From Parachlamydia sp. AcF125 (GTDB lineage: Bacteria; Chlamydiota; Chlamydiia; Chlamydiales; Parachlamydiaceae): a stretch of 64,000 nucleotides of DNA. Location: assembly GCF_018342475.1 (NCBI RefSeq), contig NZ_JAEMUD010000004.1, positions 124,001-188,000 on the forward strand, read 5' to 3'. Below are positions 33,816 through 41,945 of the stretch, piece after piece. The translations under genes were made by a program, and so were the position numbers. Below the pieces are notes generated by a model that made no database searches, was not told the origin of the DNA, and worked only from the letters and a program-made list of their open reading frames with translations. The stretch's first letter is position 1, and the number at the start of each line of letters is the position of its first letter.

Positions 33816-34185
33816 CTCATTAACCTCCTTGCTAATTCTTAATAAAGTTTTAAACTTTTTATCAAATTGGAACTCAAGACTAAAGCCAATTTGTGCGTCA
33901 ATCAGAGGGATTAGCAGAGTGTGGCTCCCCTAAATGAGCAAGCAATCTATTGAGCTTATTTAAATACTTTTCGCATTTTTAAACAATTTGTCAAACTAAA
34001 TAAGTGCCAATGAGGATAAATTGAAAATCAATTAGAATGCTTGTTGACTAGAAGTGTTGAATTTATTGGAATAGCAATTGGAGGAAACGTCTAGACTCCT
34101 TTCATGCCCAGAGCGCTAGGAGCACTTTGGTTTTTTCCCGGAGCTACTAGATGAGTGCCATCTTGATAGGTATTTTTTTAAACCA
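33816..34185. other. Spacer with promoter region of DUF2059 gene and relic DNA
   Basis: The divergent side of the DUF2059 gene is A+T-rich. From about 34,080 the sequence becomes more mixed and leads into the first copy of the recombinase-end repeat. No intact gene is seen. Confidence 0.35.
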
Positions 34186-34243
34186 ATCACAATACTGCTT
34201 AAGCTATTTGATAAGCTCATGGCAGTATTTGATTATCCTAAGT
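34186..34243 (+). repeat. 58-bp direct repeat, left copy (recombinase 3'-end relic)
   Basis: Matches 36715-36772 at 54 of 58 positions, and all four differences are transitions. In the shared frame it encodes ILLKLFDKLMAVFDYP, the same peptide as the serine-recombinase relic on the right. The two copies bracket the Fic gene and the IS982 relic. Confidence 0.85.
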
Positions 34244-34386
34244 GCCGGGGAACATGGGATAGCTTTCGAGCTTTTTCCTGGCGTGAATTTGGGGTTCTCC
34301 TCAAGGGATTGCTCCCTTTTGCAGCTTAATTCAATTTTCGATAAGGACAATAACCTCATTTGCAGGGGCGGTGATAAAAAATAGCG

Positions 34387-34418
34387 TTATTATCGACAAG
34401 GTATGAATTCGATAATAA
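34387..34418. promoter_or_regulatory. Palindromic operator, copy A
   Basis: TTATTATCGA-N12-TCGATAATAA is a perfect 10-bp inverted repeat with a 12-nt spacer. It is identical in arms and spacing to copy B, 72 bp downstream. It is preceded by a shared GGTGATAAAAA segment, so the whole unit was duplicated. A third half-like TTCGATAA lies at 34337. It is probably bound by a dimeric winged-helix regulator, perhaps the Fic protein itself. Confidence 0.65.
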
Positions 34419-34458
34419 TAAGCAATCTTATTCGCAACGGTGGTGATAAAAATCTTTG

Positions 34459-34500
34459 TTATTATCGAATATTGACAATTTCGATAATAATAGATAAGAT
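34459..34500 (+). promoter_or_regulatory. Fic promoter overlapped by operator copy B
   Basis: Operator copy B (34459-34490) has the same 10-bp arms and 12-nt spacer as copy A. A consensus -35 TTGACA (34472-34477) lies inside its spacer. After exactly 17 bp comes TAAGAT (34495-34500), the probable -10. Protein bound here would block RNA polymerase. The Fic start codon follows at 34526 with AAGAGG as ribosome-binding site. Confidence 0.65.
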
Positions 34501-34525
34501 CTCACTATAGCTTAAAGAGGAAAGA

Positions 34526-35680
34526 ATGGATATAATGCAATCACCTGCCGGACAAGTTATAAGATCTCCAAGCGGATATAAAGCTTTTGTGCCAAATCCA
34601 CTACCACCCCCATTCAAGTGGAACACTCAATTAGTGAATGCTTTATCACGAGCTGATTTTTTATTAGGTAAATTGGCTCGAGAAGGAGGCAAATTGCCAA
34701 ATCCGCATCTTTTAATAAGACCATTTATTGCTCGTGAAGCTGTTCTGTCCAGCAAAATTGAAGGTACTCAAGCAACTATTGGAGAAATATTAGCAGCTAG
34801 CGCAGGGATTAGTGTGCAACGAAATGCAGATGATCTTCAGGAAGTGCAAAATTATATTGTAGCCCTTGATTACGGTATAAAACGATTAGATAATCTTCCA
34901 TTGTCATTGAGGCTCATTAAAGAAATTCATCTTCATTTAATGCAAGGTGTTAGAGGGTCGCATGCAACACCGGGAGAATTTAGACGTAGCCAAAACTGGA
35001 TAGGAACACCAGGTTGTACGCTTAATACAGCCAAATTTATCCCTCCATCACCAGATCACTTAATGGATTGTTTAGGTGAATTTGAGAAATTTCTACATGA
35101 AAGACAACTTCCACCTTTAATTCACACTGCACTTTGCCATTACCAGTTTGAAGCGATTCATCCATTTTTGGATGGAAATGGACGTATTGGCCGGCTGCTA
35201 ATTATATTATTGTTGATTGAGCAAAAAATGTTGCCAACTCCAATCTTATATTTAAGCGCCTTTTTTGAAGCTACACGTGAGGAGTATTATAAGCAGCTTT
35301 ATAACGTGAGCGCTAGAGGCACATGGCATGAATGGCTGATTTATTTTTTGAATGGCATCGCAGTACAAACTGAAGACGTATTGTCACGGGCAGAGAGAAT
35401 CAATGACTTATTGAATAAATGGAAAATACAGGTTGCAAGCAGTGCATCTCATGTTCCTATACTGATTGTACAGCACTTTGCGGTGAATCCCTATCTTACC
35501 ACGAATAGAATAGCAGAAGAGCTTAAAATTGCTTATAGTACAGCTCAAAGGGGCATACAAAAGCTTGAGGAAGCAAAAATTATTAAACAGATCAACAGCA
35601 ACAAACGAGATAAAATTTATTGTGCTACAGAGATATTAACAATCCTTGAAGAACCTACAAAAATTAATATGGATTTCTAA
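34526..35680 (+). CDS. Fic-domain protein with C-terminal winged helix
   Basis: A Fido-fold enzyme expected to transfer AMP (or a related group) from a nucleotide to protein hydroxyls. The 384-aa protein shows an N-terminal inhibitory helix motif SSKIEG (75-80, S/T-x3-E-G), which marks an autoinhibited class II Fic. The complete active-site motif HPFLDGNGRIGR is at 212-223. All key residues (His212, Asp216, Asn218, Arg220, Arg223) are present, so it should be active when relieved. Residues about 325-375 (YLTTNRIAEELKIAYSTAQRGIQKLEEAKII) form a winged helix-turn-helix. Family members of this layout are often encoded alone and can bind their own promoter region. The twin palindromes upstream fit that. 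It lies inside a repeat-bracketed island, which suggests acquisition by transfer. Confidence 0.92.
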   Translation: MDIMQSPAGQVIRSPSGYKAFVPNPLPPPFKWNTQLVNALSRADFLLGKLAREGGKLPNPHLLIRPFIAREAVLSSKIEGTQATIGEILAASAGISVQRNADDLQEVQNYIVALDYGIKRLDNLPLSLRLIKEIHLHLMQGVRGSHATPGEFRRSQNWIGTPGCTLNTAKFIPPSPDHLMDCLGEFEKFLHERQLPPLIHTALCHYQFEAIHPFLDGNGRIGRLLIILLLIEQKMLPTPILYLSAFFEATREEYYKQLYNVSARGTWHEWLIYFLNGIAVQTEDVLSRAERINDLLNKWKIQVASSASHVPILIVQHFAVNPYLTTNRIAEELKIAYSTAQRGIQKLEEAKIIKQINSNKRDKIYCATEILTILEEPTKINMDF

Positions 35681-35721
35681 TGATATCTTCATATCTTGCT
35701 ATTTCATATAAGTTGCAAATT

Positions 35722-36560
35722 GCTCTATATTGATAAAAAATTTGTTGCAGCTACAACTAAAAAATCTAACACTTTAATTTCAAATCCTTCAGCAGCAATT
35801 GCAGGAATTTTCCTTGGTAAAAGCCTCGATATCACACCGAATGCTCCTTCGATAAATTTTCTAATATGTTTCACATTCACAAAGGCACGCAAACCAATGT
35901 GGTGCAAAGAATTCGATTTGGGCTCTGCTATTAACCTTATTTTCTCTACTTTTTCAAGCATGTCTTGATGCTCATAACTCAAATACACGGAATCTGCATG
36001 AATTTCACAGCCTTGAGGTAGATTTCACTCCCTCCATTTAAATCATGTTCTCTGCCAGGGCAAAGCGCTACTCTAAGAGGATATCCATCTCGAGAAGCGA
36101 TGACTGTTACCTTCAGCCTCTAAGAATATTCTCGCTTACTGAGAGTGGACTCTCGAAACTGTTCGCCTTGATAAACTCTGCAATTTCGAATTCTTATATT
36201 CTTGCAAGCAGATACAGGAAAGTTATCTATAATATATCCTAAAGGCAAAGTACCATTATTTTTCTGCTTTTGAATAAATTCCAAAATTTCTTCCCACCAT
36301 TTTATGGGCATTTGATCTACACTTCTATTCAAAGCACTTTTACTTAGATGATGGCAAATATATCTCTGCTCGGTGAGAAACTTTCTTGCGGCCTCAATAT
36401 TACCGTAAAAAAACTCATTCCAACAAGAGTGATCAGCACCGCTTCAACAGTAGACAGTTTTGCATTTGGCCAAACTTTATGCCCGAGGAGATATTTAAGA
36501 AAAGAAGCTCGATGAGTAAAAGAATTAGCAGCAGGAGACCATTTCTCTGATAGCAGCTCA
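35722..36560 (-). mobile_element. Decayed IS982-family transposase
   Basis: Three or more minus-strand fragments together give an IS982-like transposase. LSTVEAVLITLVGMSFF (N-terminal part) shifts frame near 36,415 into EFFYGNIEAARKFLTEQR. Next comes IIDNFPVSACKNIRIRNCRV with YQGEQFRE, then a stop near 36,120. GLKVTVIASRDGYPLRVALC-like text follows, another shift occurs near 36,010, and then GCEIHADSVYLSYEH and RKFIEGAFGVISRLLPRKI. The D-F-P-V, first-Asp and C-terminal R-K-x-I-E regions match the family order. At least two frameshifts and stops show it is dead. Terminal inverted repeats were not identified. It lies opposite and partly against the recombinase relic. Confidence 0.75.
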
Positions 36561-36561
36561 G

Positions 36562-36774
36562 GTTGATGCTGATAAGGCAAGCCTCATTACTGTCAAAACT
36601 GACTTGGAATTAGCTCAACGTGCAAGAGAACTCTATGAAAGTTCGAAAGTAGAAGAAAAAAGACAAGTCCTTAATTTCTTATTTTCGAATTTGGAAATGA
36701 AAGACAAAAAGGCGATCATAACACTGCTTAAGCTATTTGATAAGCTCATGGCAGTGTTTGATTATCCTAGGTAT
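36562..36774 (+). pseudogene. Serine-recombinase C-terminal relic
   Basis: The plus-strand frame reads DADKASLITVKTDLELAQRA, then RELYESSKVEEKRQVLNFLF, SNLEMKDKKAIITLLK and LFDKLMAVFDYP. This resembles the C-terminal helix region of large serine recombinases (EL-x-x-A-x-x-L-Y...EEKR-x-L-x-x-x-FSN...PFD-x-L). No catalytic domain is present, and the gene is cut at its 5' side by the IS982 relic. The frame runs on through the tRNA antisense, giving the familiar RDSNPRT artefact, so its coding end is unclear. The same 3'-end sequence appears at 34186-34243. Confidence 0.6.
36715..36772 (+). repeat. 58-bp direct repeat, right copy
   Basis: Partner of 34186-34243 (54/58 identical). It ends 2 bp from the 3' end of tRNA-Ser. 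Position next to a tRNA and duplication around an island are what is expected at an integration site, although the repeat does not include tRNA bases. Confidence 0.85.
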
Positions 36775-36859
36775 CGGAAGAGGAGGGATTCGAACCCCCG
36801 GACCCTTTCAGGCCTTCTGTTTTCAAGACAGACGCAATCGGCCGCTCTGCCACTCTTCC
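36775..36859 (-). tRNA. tRNA-Ser (anticodon UGA)
   Basis: The 85-nt minus-strand sequence has a 7-bp acceptor stem GGAAGAG/CTCTTCC and discriminator G. The anticodon stem TCTGT/ACAGA encloses loop CTTGAAA, which gives anticodon TGA. A long variable arm typical of tRNA-Ser and T-arm loop TTCGAAT complete it. The 3' CCA is not encoded. Confidence 0.95.
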
Positions 36860-36940
36860 GTAAATTAAGGTAGTTTTATAGCAAAACTCTTAATAAACAT
36901 TCAAGAAAAACTTCAGACTTTAAAAAATCCTAAAGAAAAC

Positions 36941-36969
36941 TTGCACATCCTGTAAGCAAAGATTAATAT
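36941..36969 (+). promoter_or_regulatory. Possible promoter of the 462-aa secreted protein gene
   Basis: TTGCAC (36941-36946), 17 bp, then TAATAT (36964-36969), about 34 bp before the start codon. Match to consensus is moderate. GGAGG (36992-36996) is the ribosome-binding site. Confidence 0.35.
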
Positions 36970-37002
36970 ACTTAAAAAATTGAAAATGTTTGGAGGCTGT
37001 GC

Positions 37003-38391
37003 ATGAACCGTTTATTGACTTTTTGTTTGATGCTTCTTGTTCCCTTTTCTACTTATGCTAAAAACCTCGTTTCCCCCGAGGAATGCCAAAATGCAGCAGC
37101 TTCTTTAGTTTATTATCTTGAGCAGGTGTGCCTTTCACTAGAAGGACAAGATAACCCTTCTGAATGCATCCCATTTTCGGAGGAAAACGTGCTCGATCTT
37201 TGGGCTACAATCGAAAATTTCTGTGGGGATGAATCATACCAAACACACGCATGGCCCCTTAGGCGGGCCTTGCATGCCTATAGGCAAATCGATTTTAGCA
37301 AACCTAAAGAAGAAACTTTCTCTCTCCTATTTTCTTGTTTTCTTCAGGTTCATAGCCTTTGGCTGGATTTTATAGGCGAAGATCCTGTGAAAGTTTCTCT
37401 AGAAACCATGCAAGATTTGGCGGATGCCTCCCACGATTTTGCCCCCCTAAAACAATTATGGGCAACGATACATGCATGCAGCCAAATTCAAAAGAAGCTA
37501 ACAACACCGCTGCCTGAAAAAGAAAAGCATAAACTAACCAACCTTTTAACTTGGGTGAATCATTCCGGCGCGCATGCATCTGCAACCAAATGGCAAACAT
37601 GGAAAGAGTATTATACAAGCTCTACAAGAGATCCCTTAAAGGCAACTTTTAAGCTTTCTGCGTCTTATAATGACTTTAAAGAGAACCCCTACTTAAGTTC
37701 GGCCGCCCGCAAAAAATTAAGCCCTTATTTACTCCCTGCAGGACATGCGGTTAAATCCCCTTTAGACAGCCTATTTTTGCATGCTAGGGCTACACAAGAT
37801 TCTAAAGCTTTAAAGGACTCTAATTTTCAAATTCTTTCAGTGCAAGGAAGAAGCTTTATTCATGTTCTTTCTCATCCATCCTTTTCTCAATATCTACTTA
37901 AGGCGGTTCTCGACTGTGAATTAAGAAAAAAACGGGGCAAACCAGAGTGGGAATGGTTTGCGCGCCGTTGTGAATATGCTAAAAAAATTGCGGAGATCAT
38001 CCAAAAATACCACATTAAATCTTTTATTGTACCGCAAAAGTGGGTTTACCCCCTTCCTCTCAACCCCTGCCCCCCTTTATCAAAGGCGTACAAGCAAAAA
38101 CCAGTCGTTTTAGTGGTACAAAAAATGGATTTAGTTCCCTTTCAGCAAACCCTCGATGTCTGGAAAAATCACATACAAAAGAAACAACTTAAGGAATTAT
38201 ATACCATTGTCAGCAAGCTATCTAGGGTATCTATCCGCCCCGATAATCTTCCTTTAACAACATCCGGGCAATTTGCTTTTGTCGACACTGAATATGTGCG
38301 TAGCTCCCCTTCGTATGGGTTTATTCGACCTTATCTTTCTCAAGAAATGCGCTCATACTGGGACCAGCTTGTTTCAAAGGGAGGCAAGTAA
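37003..38391 (+). CDS. Hypothetical secreted protein, 462 aa
   Basis: Starts at an ATG with GGAGG six bases upstream. The N-terminus MNRLLTFCLMLLVPFSTYAK is a Sec signal peptide. The mature part is helical, with scattered cysteines in the first 100 residues (EECQNA, QVCLSLEGQ, NFCGDE) and a basic second half (for example ELRKKRGKPEWEWFARRCEYA). There is no lipobox and no beta-barrel ending. I do not recognise the family; it looks like a lineage-specific periplasmic or exported protein. Its 3' end overlaps the convergent ankyrin gene by 18 bp. Confidence 0.75.
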   Translation: MNRLLTFCLMLLVPFSTYAKNLVSPEECQNAAASLVYYLEQVCLSLEGQDNPSECIPFSEENVLDLWATIENFCGDESYQTHAWPLRRALHAYRQIDFSKPKEETFSLLFSCFLQVHSLWLDFIGEDPVKVSLETMQDLADASHDFAPLKQLWATIHACSQIQKKLTTPLPEKEKHKLTNLLTWVNHSGAHASATKWQTWKEYYTSSTRDPLKATFKLSASYNDFKENPYLSSAARKKLSPYLLPAGHAVKSPLDSLFLHARATQDSKALKDSNFQILSVQGRSFIHVLSHPSFSQYLLKAVLDCELRKKRGKPEWEWFARRCEYAKKIAEIIQKYHIKSFIVPQKWVYPLPLNPCPPLSKAYKQKPVVLVVQKMDLVPFQQTLDVWKNHIQKKQLKELYTIVSKLSRVSIRPDNLPLTTSGQFAFVDTEYVRSSPSYGFIRPYLSQEMRSYWDQLVSKGGK

Positions 38392-40512
38392 ACCATTGTT
38401 TATGAGGAAAGGGATTAAAGGATGGTTTTTTGTTTTTCGAACATAATGCACAAATCCCTCTCCTCGCTTATTTTTTAACTGCCAATCAACTCCCTTTTCA
38501 TTCAAAAAGCAAGCCAAAGCTAAGCTTATTTCGCGGCTCCCCTTGAACTTAGCCAGCACAAGAATTAAAAGTAAAAAAGGGATTTCCTCCGCATGGTTGT
38601 CGCGGTAAAAATCTAAGGCTTGTTGAATAACTGTTTCACGAATACCTTTCGAAAACATTTTATAGAAACGGGAGCTTACAGCTTCAGCTTTTAAAAACAA
38701 GTCGCCCGGATCTGCTGACGGCATTTTTACCCTAAAAGAAATATATCGGTCTATGAGCAACATCATTCGAAAAATCGCTTTTCCATTGGCTATTGTACAA
38801 TTGCCTACTTTTTGAGCCTTTAGTTTACCTTTTACAATTTGTTTTAGATCAAGGCCCGCGCAAATTTTTTTTTGATCTTTTTGGGCATATCTGAAAAGCT
38901 TTTTTTCCCCTCCTCTCATTCTCTCTATGAGTTTGGGGGTTAGAGCCGCATTAATTTTGTAAATCTGATATCCTGGCGAGTGTCCTGCTTTTGCTCCACG
39001 GTTGACTTCTACATAAAATCCTTGATAAAGAAATCGATAACAAGCATGTCCTGCCCACCCTGAAGTGAGCAAGACCATTTTTCCCTGCCGATAATCCTCT
39101 AGGATATCTTCGTTTCTCTTAGTAGGGGAAAGGTTTTGCTTTAGGTCTTCAAGTCCCTCTAAAATTTGCTTTTGAGATTTTTCATCGGGGAATTCGTCAA
39201 GAGCTCGGTGGTCAGGATGATTAAAAAAAATCTTTACAAATTTTTGAAGCTCTTGGATTCCAAATCCATAATTCATTCCTTCCCAATTGAAAGTTTGAGA
39301 CCCTATCTTGGATTGCCCACACAATGTTAAAAAGGAGCTAAGCAATTTTTGGTGCCTGAGGTGCTGGCATTTAATTAAATTAGCTCCCTTTTCCAGGAAG
39401 TAATGCATACAATCTTCTTTTCCTTCTGTTATAGCGACAAGTAAAGGGGTAAATCCCCATTCGTTAATATGATCTATTTCTGTCTGATGTTCCATGATCA
39501 GCTTCACAAGCCCTAAAGAAGTAAACACCGCTGCCACAAGAGGCTCAGCATTCTTTTCAGCTTTCACACCATTATTAAGCAAGAATTTTAAAGTTTTCTC
39601 CTGGTTCTCTTGTATGGCACAAACCAAGAGAGCCGCTTTCTTCTCTTTATCCAATTTTTTTAAATCTAGAATGCCATTCACCAGAGATTGGAGAAATTCC
39701 ACCAATCCAAAGCGAATCGCCAATTCAATAAGGTAATATTTATATTTAGAATGCAAGGAAGGCGGCAATCCTTTTTCAATAAATAATTTAGTCAATTCTC
39801 GATTTTTTTTATGGTTCAAGCGACAAAAGATCTCTTTTATTTGCGCTTTGCTGGCTTTAAATTTAGCTTTTTTATCCAACAAATAATTGGCTACCTCAAG
39901 CTGCTGCAAAGCGAAGGCTGCAGCTAAAGGAGATCCCCATTTGGTTGTTATGTTTAGCCCCACCTGTTGCTGAAGAAAAAAATCCATGAGGGGAAGATGC
40001 CCATATCGAAGGGCTAATGTAAACATCTGTTCTTTCTTCTTTTGGCTGTTTAACCACTGATGTTGATACATCAATTTGATAATTTGAAGGCTTCCCCTCC
40101 GAACAGCTAATTGAATATACGGCTCTTGCTCAAAAGCCTTGGTGGTTAAAATCAAAAAAGGCTCTACCGTAGGCAGGCTTTCCTCTAAAATGGCCTTATA
40201 AAAAAGCGGATGAAGAAAAGAAGGCTTTTCGCTCTTTTTTTCCTCTACATTCAGAAAATTTGGAGACGGAATGGCACTTTTAATAATAGCCGTTTTAAAG
40301 GTGGACTTGACTTTTTGGCAGGTTGCATGTTTTTTAGGTGCTAAACTATTTCTTATGGCTATCCGCTCTGAACGGGACAAAAAAAGGTAAGCTAAGCAGC
40401 GTATAGCAATGATAGAGATAACCTTGCGAAGGTTCTTTTTACTCAAATGGTATGGCTGGCAAGCCTGTTTAATATAGGCTATATAAATTTTGTTTTGAAT
40501 GGAATGAAGCAT
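38374..40512 (-). CDS. Ankyrin-repeat protein with C-terminal Cys/His domain
   Basis: The first ATG (40510-40512, MLHSIQNKIY) gives 712 aa; a TTG four codons upstream is also possible. Residues about 100-390 hold degenerate ankyrin repeats, clearest in INEWGFTPLLVAITEGKEDC with MHYFLEKGANL, and at the very C-terminus in KNKRGEGFVHYVRKTKNHPL. Between them, residues about 470-640 form a separate domain with GWAGHACYRFLYQGFYVEVN and KAQKVGNCTIANGKAIF. The pairing of a G-H-A and a G-N-C suggests a cysteine-hydrolase-like active site, an inference only. Similar ankyrin plus GNC proteins are, as I recall, found in other amoeba-associated bacteria, which points to a host-directed effector. No signal peptide is present. 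Confidence 0.8.
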   Translation of the reverse strand: MLHSIQNKIYIAYIKQACQPYHLSKKNLRKVISIIAIRCLAYLFLSRSERIAIRNSLAPKKHATCQKVKSTFKTAIIKSAIPSPNFLNVEEKKSEKPSFLHPLFYKAILEESLPTVEPFLILTTKAFEQEPYIQLAVRRGSLQIIKLMYQHQWLNSQKKKEQMFTLALRYGHLPLMDFFLQQQVGLNITTKWGSPLAAAFALQQLEVANYLLDKKAKFKASKAQIKEIFCRLNHKKNRELTKLFIEKGLPPSLHSKYKYYLIELAIRFGLVEFLQSLVNGILDLKKLDKEKKAALLVCAIQENQEKTLKFLLNNGVKAEKNAEPLVAAVFTSLGLVKLIMEHQTEIDHINEWGFTPLLVAITEGKEDCMHYFLEKGANLIKCQHLRHQKLLSSFLTLCGQSKIGSQTFNWEGMNYGFGIQELQKFVKIFFNHPDHRALDEFPDEKSQKQILEGLEDLKQNLSPTKRNEDILEDYRQGKMVLLTSGWAGHACYRFLYQGFYVEVNRGAKAGHSPGYQIYKINAALTPKLIERMRGGEKKLFRYAQKDQKKICAGLDLKQIVKGKLKAQKVGNCTIANGKAIFRMMLLIDRYISFRVKMPSADPGDLFLKAEAVSSRFYKMFSKGIRETVIQQALDFYRDNHAEEIPFLLLILVLAKFKGSREISLALACFLNEKGVDWQLKNKRGEGFVHYVRKTKNHPLIPFLINNGLLASL

Positions 40513-41060
40513 ATGATAATTCAATCAATTTTAATAAAATGCCCCTATTATATAAAAAGAGGTATTTCTTAAAACAGCCTTCCCATAAATCAGGCAAGCT
40601 TTTTAAAATAAATAGGGTATGTTACCCAAACCTCTTTTAAAAGGGTATTTCTCGCTTTTCTCCTCGAGAGAAACAATTCAGATAAATGTCATAGCCACCT
40701 AACAACTTTGCTATCCCCCTTCTGACTATAGAATAAGAGCGGATTTAAAAATCGCTTTCACCAATAGAAAAAGAGGATAATAAAAAAATGTCCCCTTTTT
40801 ACCCCTTCCCCTTTCTCAATTTTCGAAGGTCCCAGGCAAGAAAAAAACTCACCTCTCTCTAGGTGAATCCTCAATATCACAAGCGATACAATGAGGCATG
40901 AAACAAAGGCTAGAAGTAAAAGCTGGGATAAAAACAACCAAGACCCCTTAAAAGGGCCTCATCTGCAAAACCTTTTTAGATATTAGGTTAAAAATATTTA
41001 AACCCTTTTAATTGCAAAAAAAGCACTACTTTTGTTCAAAATGACAAGATAAAAACGTTT
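40513..41060. other. Spacer between divergent ankyrin and priA-operon genes
   Basis: No gene is seen. Short hairpins such as AGCGGATTT-AA-AAATCGCT near 40,738-40,756 and CCCTT-AA-AAGGG near 40,945 are present. Promoters of both divergent units must lie here, but none is clear. Confidence 0.35.
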
Positions 41061-41111
41061 TTGTCGCTTTTCATTTATGATCATTTCAGGCAAAATTGGC
41101 CCATCATTTGG

Positions 41112-41945
41112 ATGAATGTAAAGCTGTGTTTTTGTGGGACCTATGAGGATTACGTGAGACATCAACCAACAAAAAGCCCCTCACATTTAGCGAATTCAGC
41201 GCCGATTCACTTTTACCATCGGACAGATAGCTTGCTATTTCAGTTTATTTTATGTGAATTTATCGCTGTTCATCGTGAAATTCAGGTGATGAAAACTATC
41301 CTGTTAAAAATGCGCCAGCCAGATCCAAATTCTCAAGACGAATTTGCTTCTTTGTTAAATACCTTGACTCTAGCTACTCGAAACTTATCAGGTTCAGCTC
41401 AAGAGCATATGCGTTTCTTCGCTTGGAATTTAGAAGTAGGCGCTTTAACTAAACTAAGGAATTACTGCACGTTCTTTTCTCAGAATAAAGAAAATTCTGA
41501 TAAAGCCCCTATGCACATGCAACGCTATGCGAATCGCGCCTGGCTCTTTTGCTTACAATCTTTAGATTACATTCGCCTCTTACAGCACAATCTTTTCGAG
41601 TCCGTTCTCCCGGTGGAAAAAGTTTTTGAAGCAAACAACCTACTTATCCTCACATTAGAGAAACTTTTTAGCCAGATTCAACACCTTACACGTTTGATTG
41701 CACGCGTATCCTTAACCTTCCGTCGCGATGAAAATATTTTATACTTCATCCTTCAACAAAAAGAAGGATTTGATCAGATTTATGAAAAGAATTTTGTGAA
41801 GAATCTTTTTGAAAAAATGTTTGAAAATGGAGTTCCGGGGGCAGGCCAATTTTTACTGCAAAAATATGGAGAGCGCGGTTTTTTTGATCTTTTGCCCCTT
41901 ATTGCAAGCAAAATCACAGAATTGCAAATCGTTGTCGTCGCATGA
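41112..41945 (+). CDS. Conserved-looking hypothetical protein upstream of priA
   Basis: The first ATG of the frame (41112, MNVKLCFCGTYEDY) gives 277 aa. A TTG at 41061 would add 17 residues; neither has a good ribosome-binding site. The protein is helical throughout, with two long amphipathic bundles and no membrane segment, signal or catalytic motif. The C-terminus is hydrophobic (FDLLPLIASKITELQIVVV). Its stop overlaps the start of the next gene (ATGATG at 41942-41947), so it belongs to the priA operon. Function unknown. The conserved linkage to priA is my inference. Confidence 0.7.
   Translation: MNVKLCFCGTYEDYVRHQPTKSPSHLANSAPIHFYHRTDSLLFQFILCEFIAVHREIQVMKTILLKMRQPDPNSQDEFASLLNTLTLATRNLSGSAQEHMRFFAWNLEVGALTKLRNYCTFFSQNKENSDKAPMHMQRYANRAWLFCLQSLDYIRLLQHNLFESVLPVEKVFEANNLLILTLEKLFSQIQHLTRLIARVSLTFRRDENILYFILQQKEGFDQIYEKNFVKNLFEKMFENGVPGAGQFLLQKYGERGFFDLLPLIASKITELQIVVVA

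Noticed and set aside
34381-34500. CRISPR-like repeat array upstream of the Fic gene
   Set aside because: Only two units, with palindromic arms, non-spacer-like inner sequences and an overlapping promoter; no cas genes are present.
36604-36873. 89-aa plus-strand protein ending in [10 protein letters not shown]-like text
   Set aside because: Its second half is the antisense of tRNA-Ser, a common artefact. Only the first part, a recombinase relic, is meaningful.
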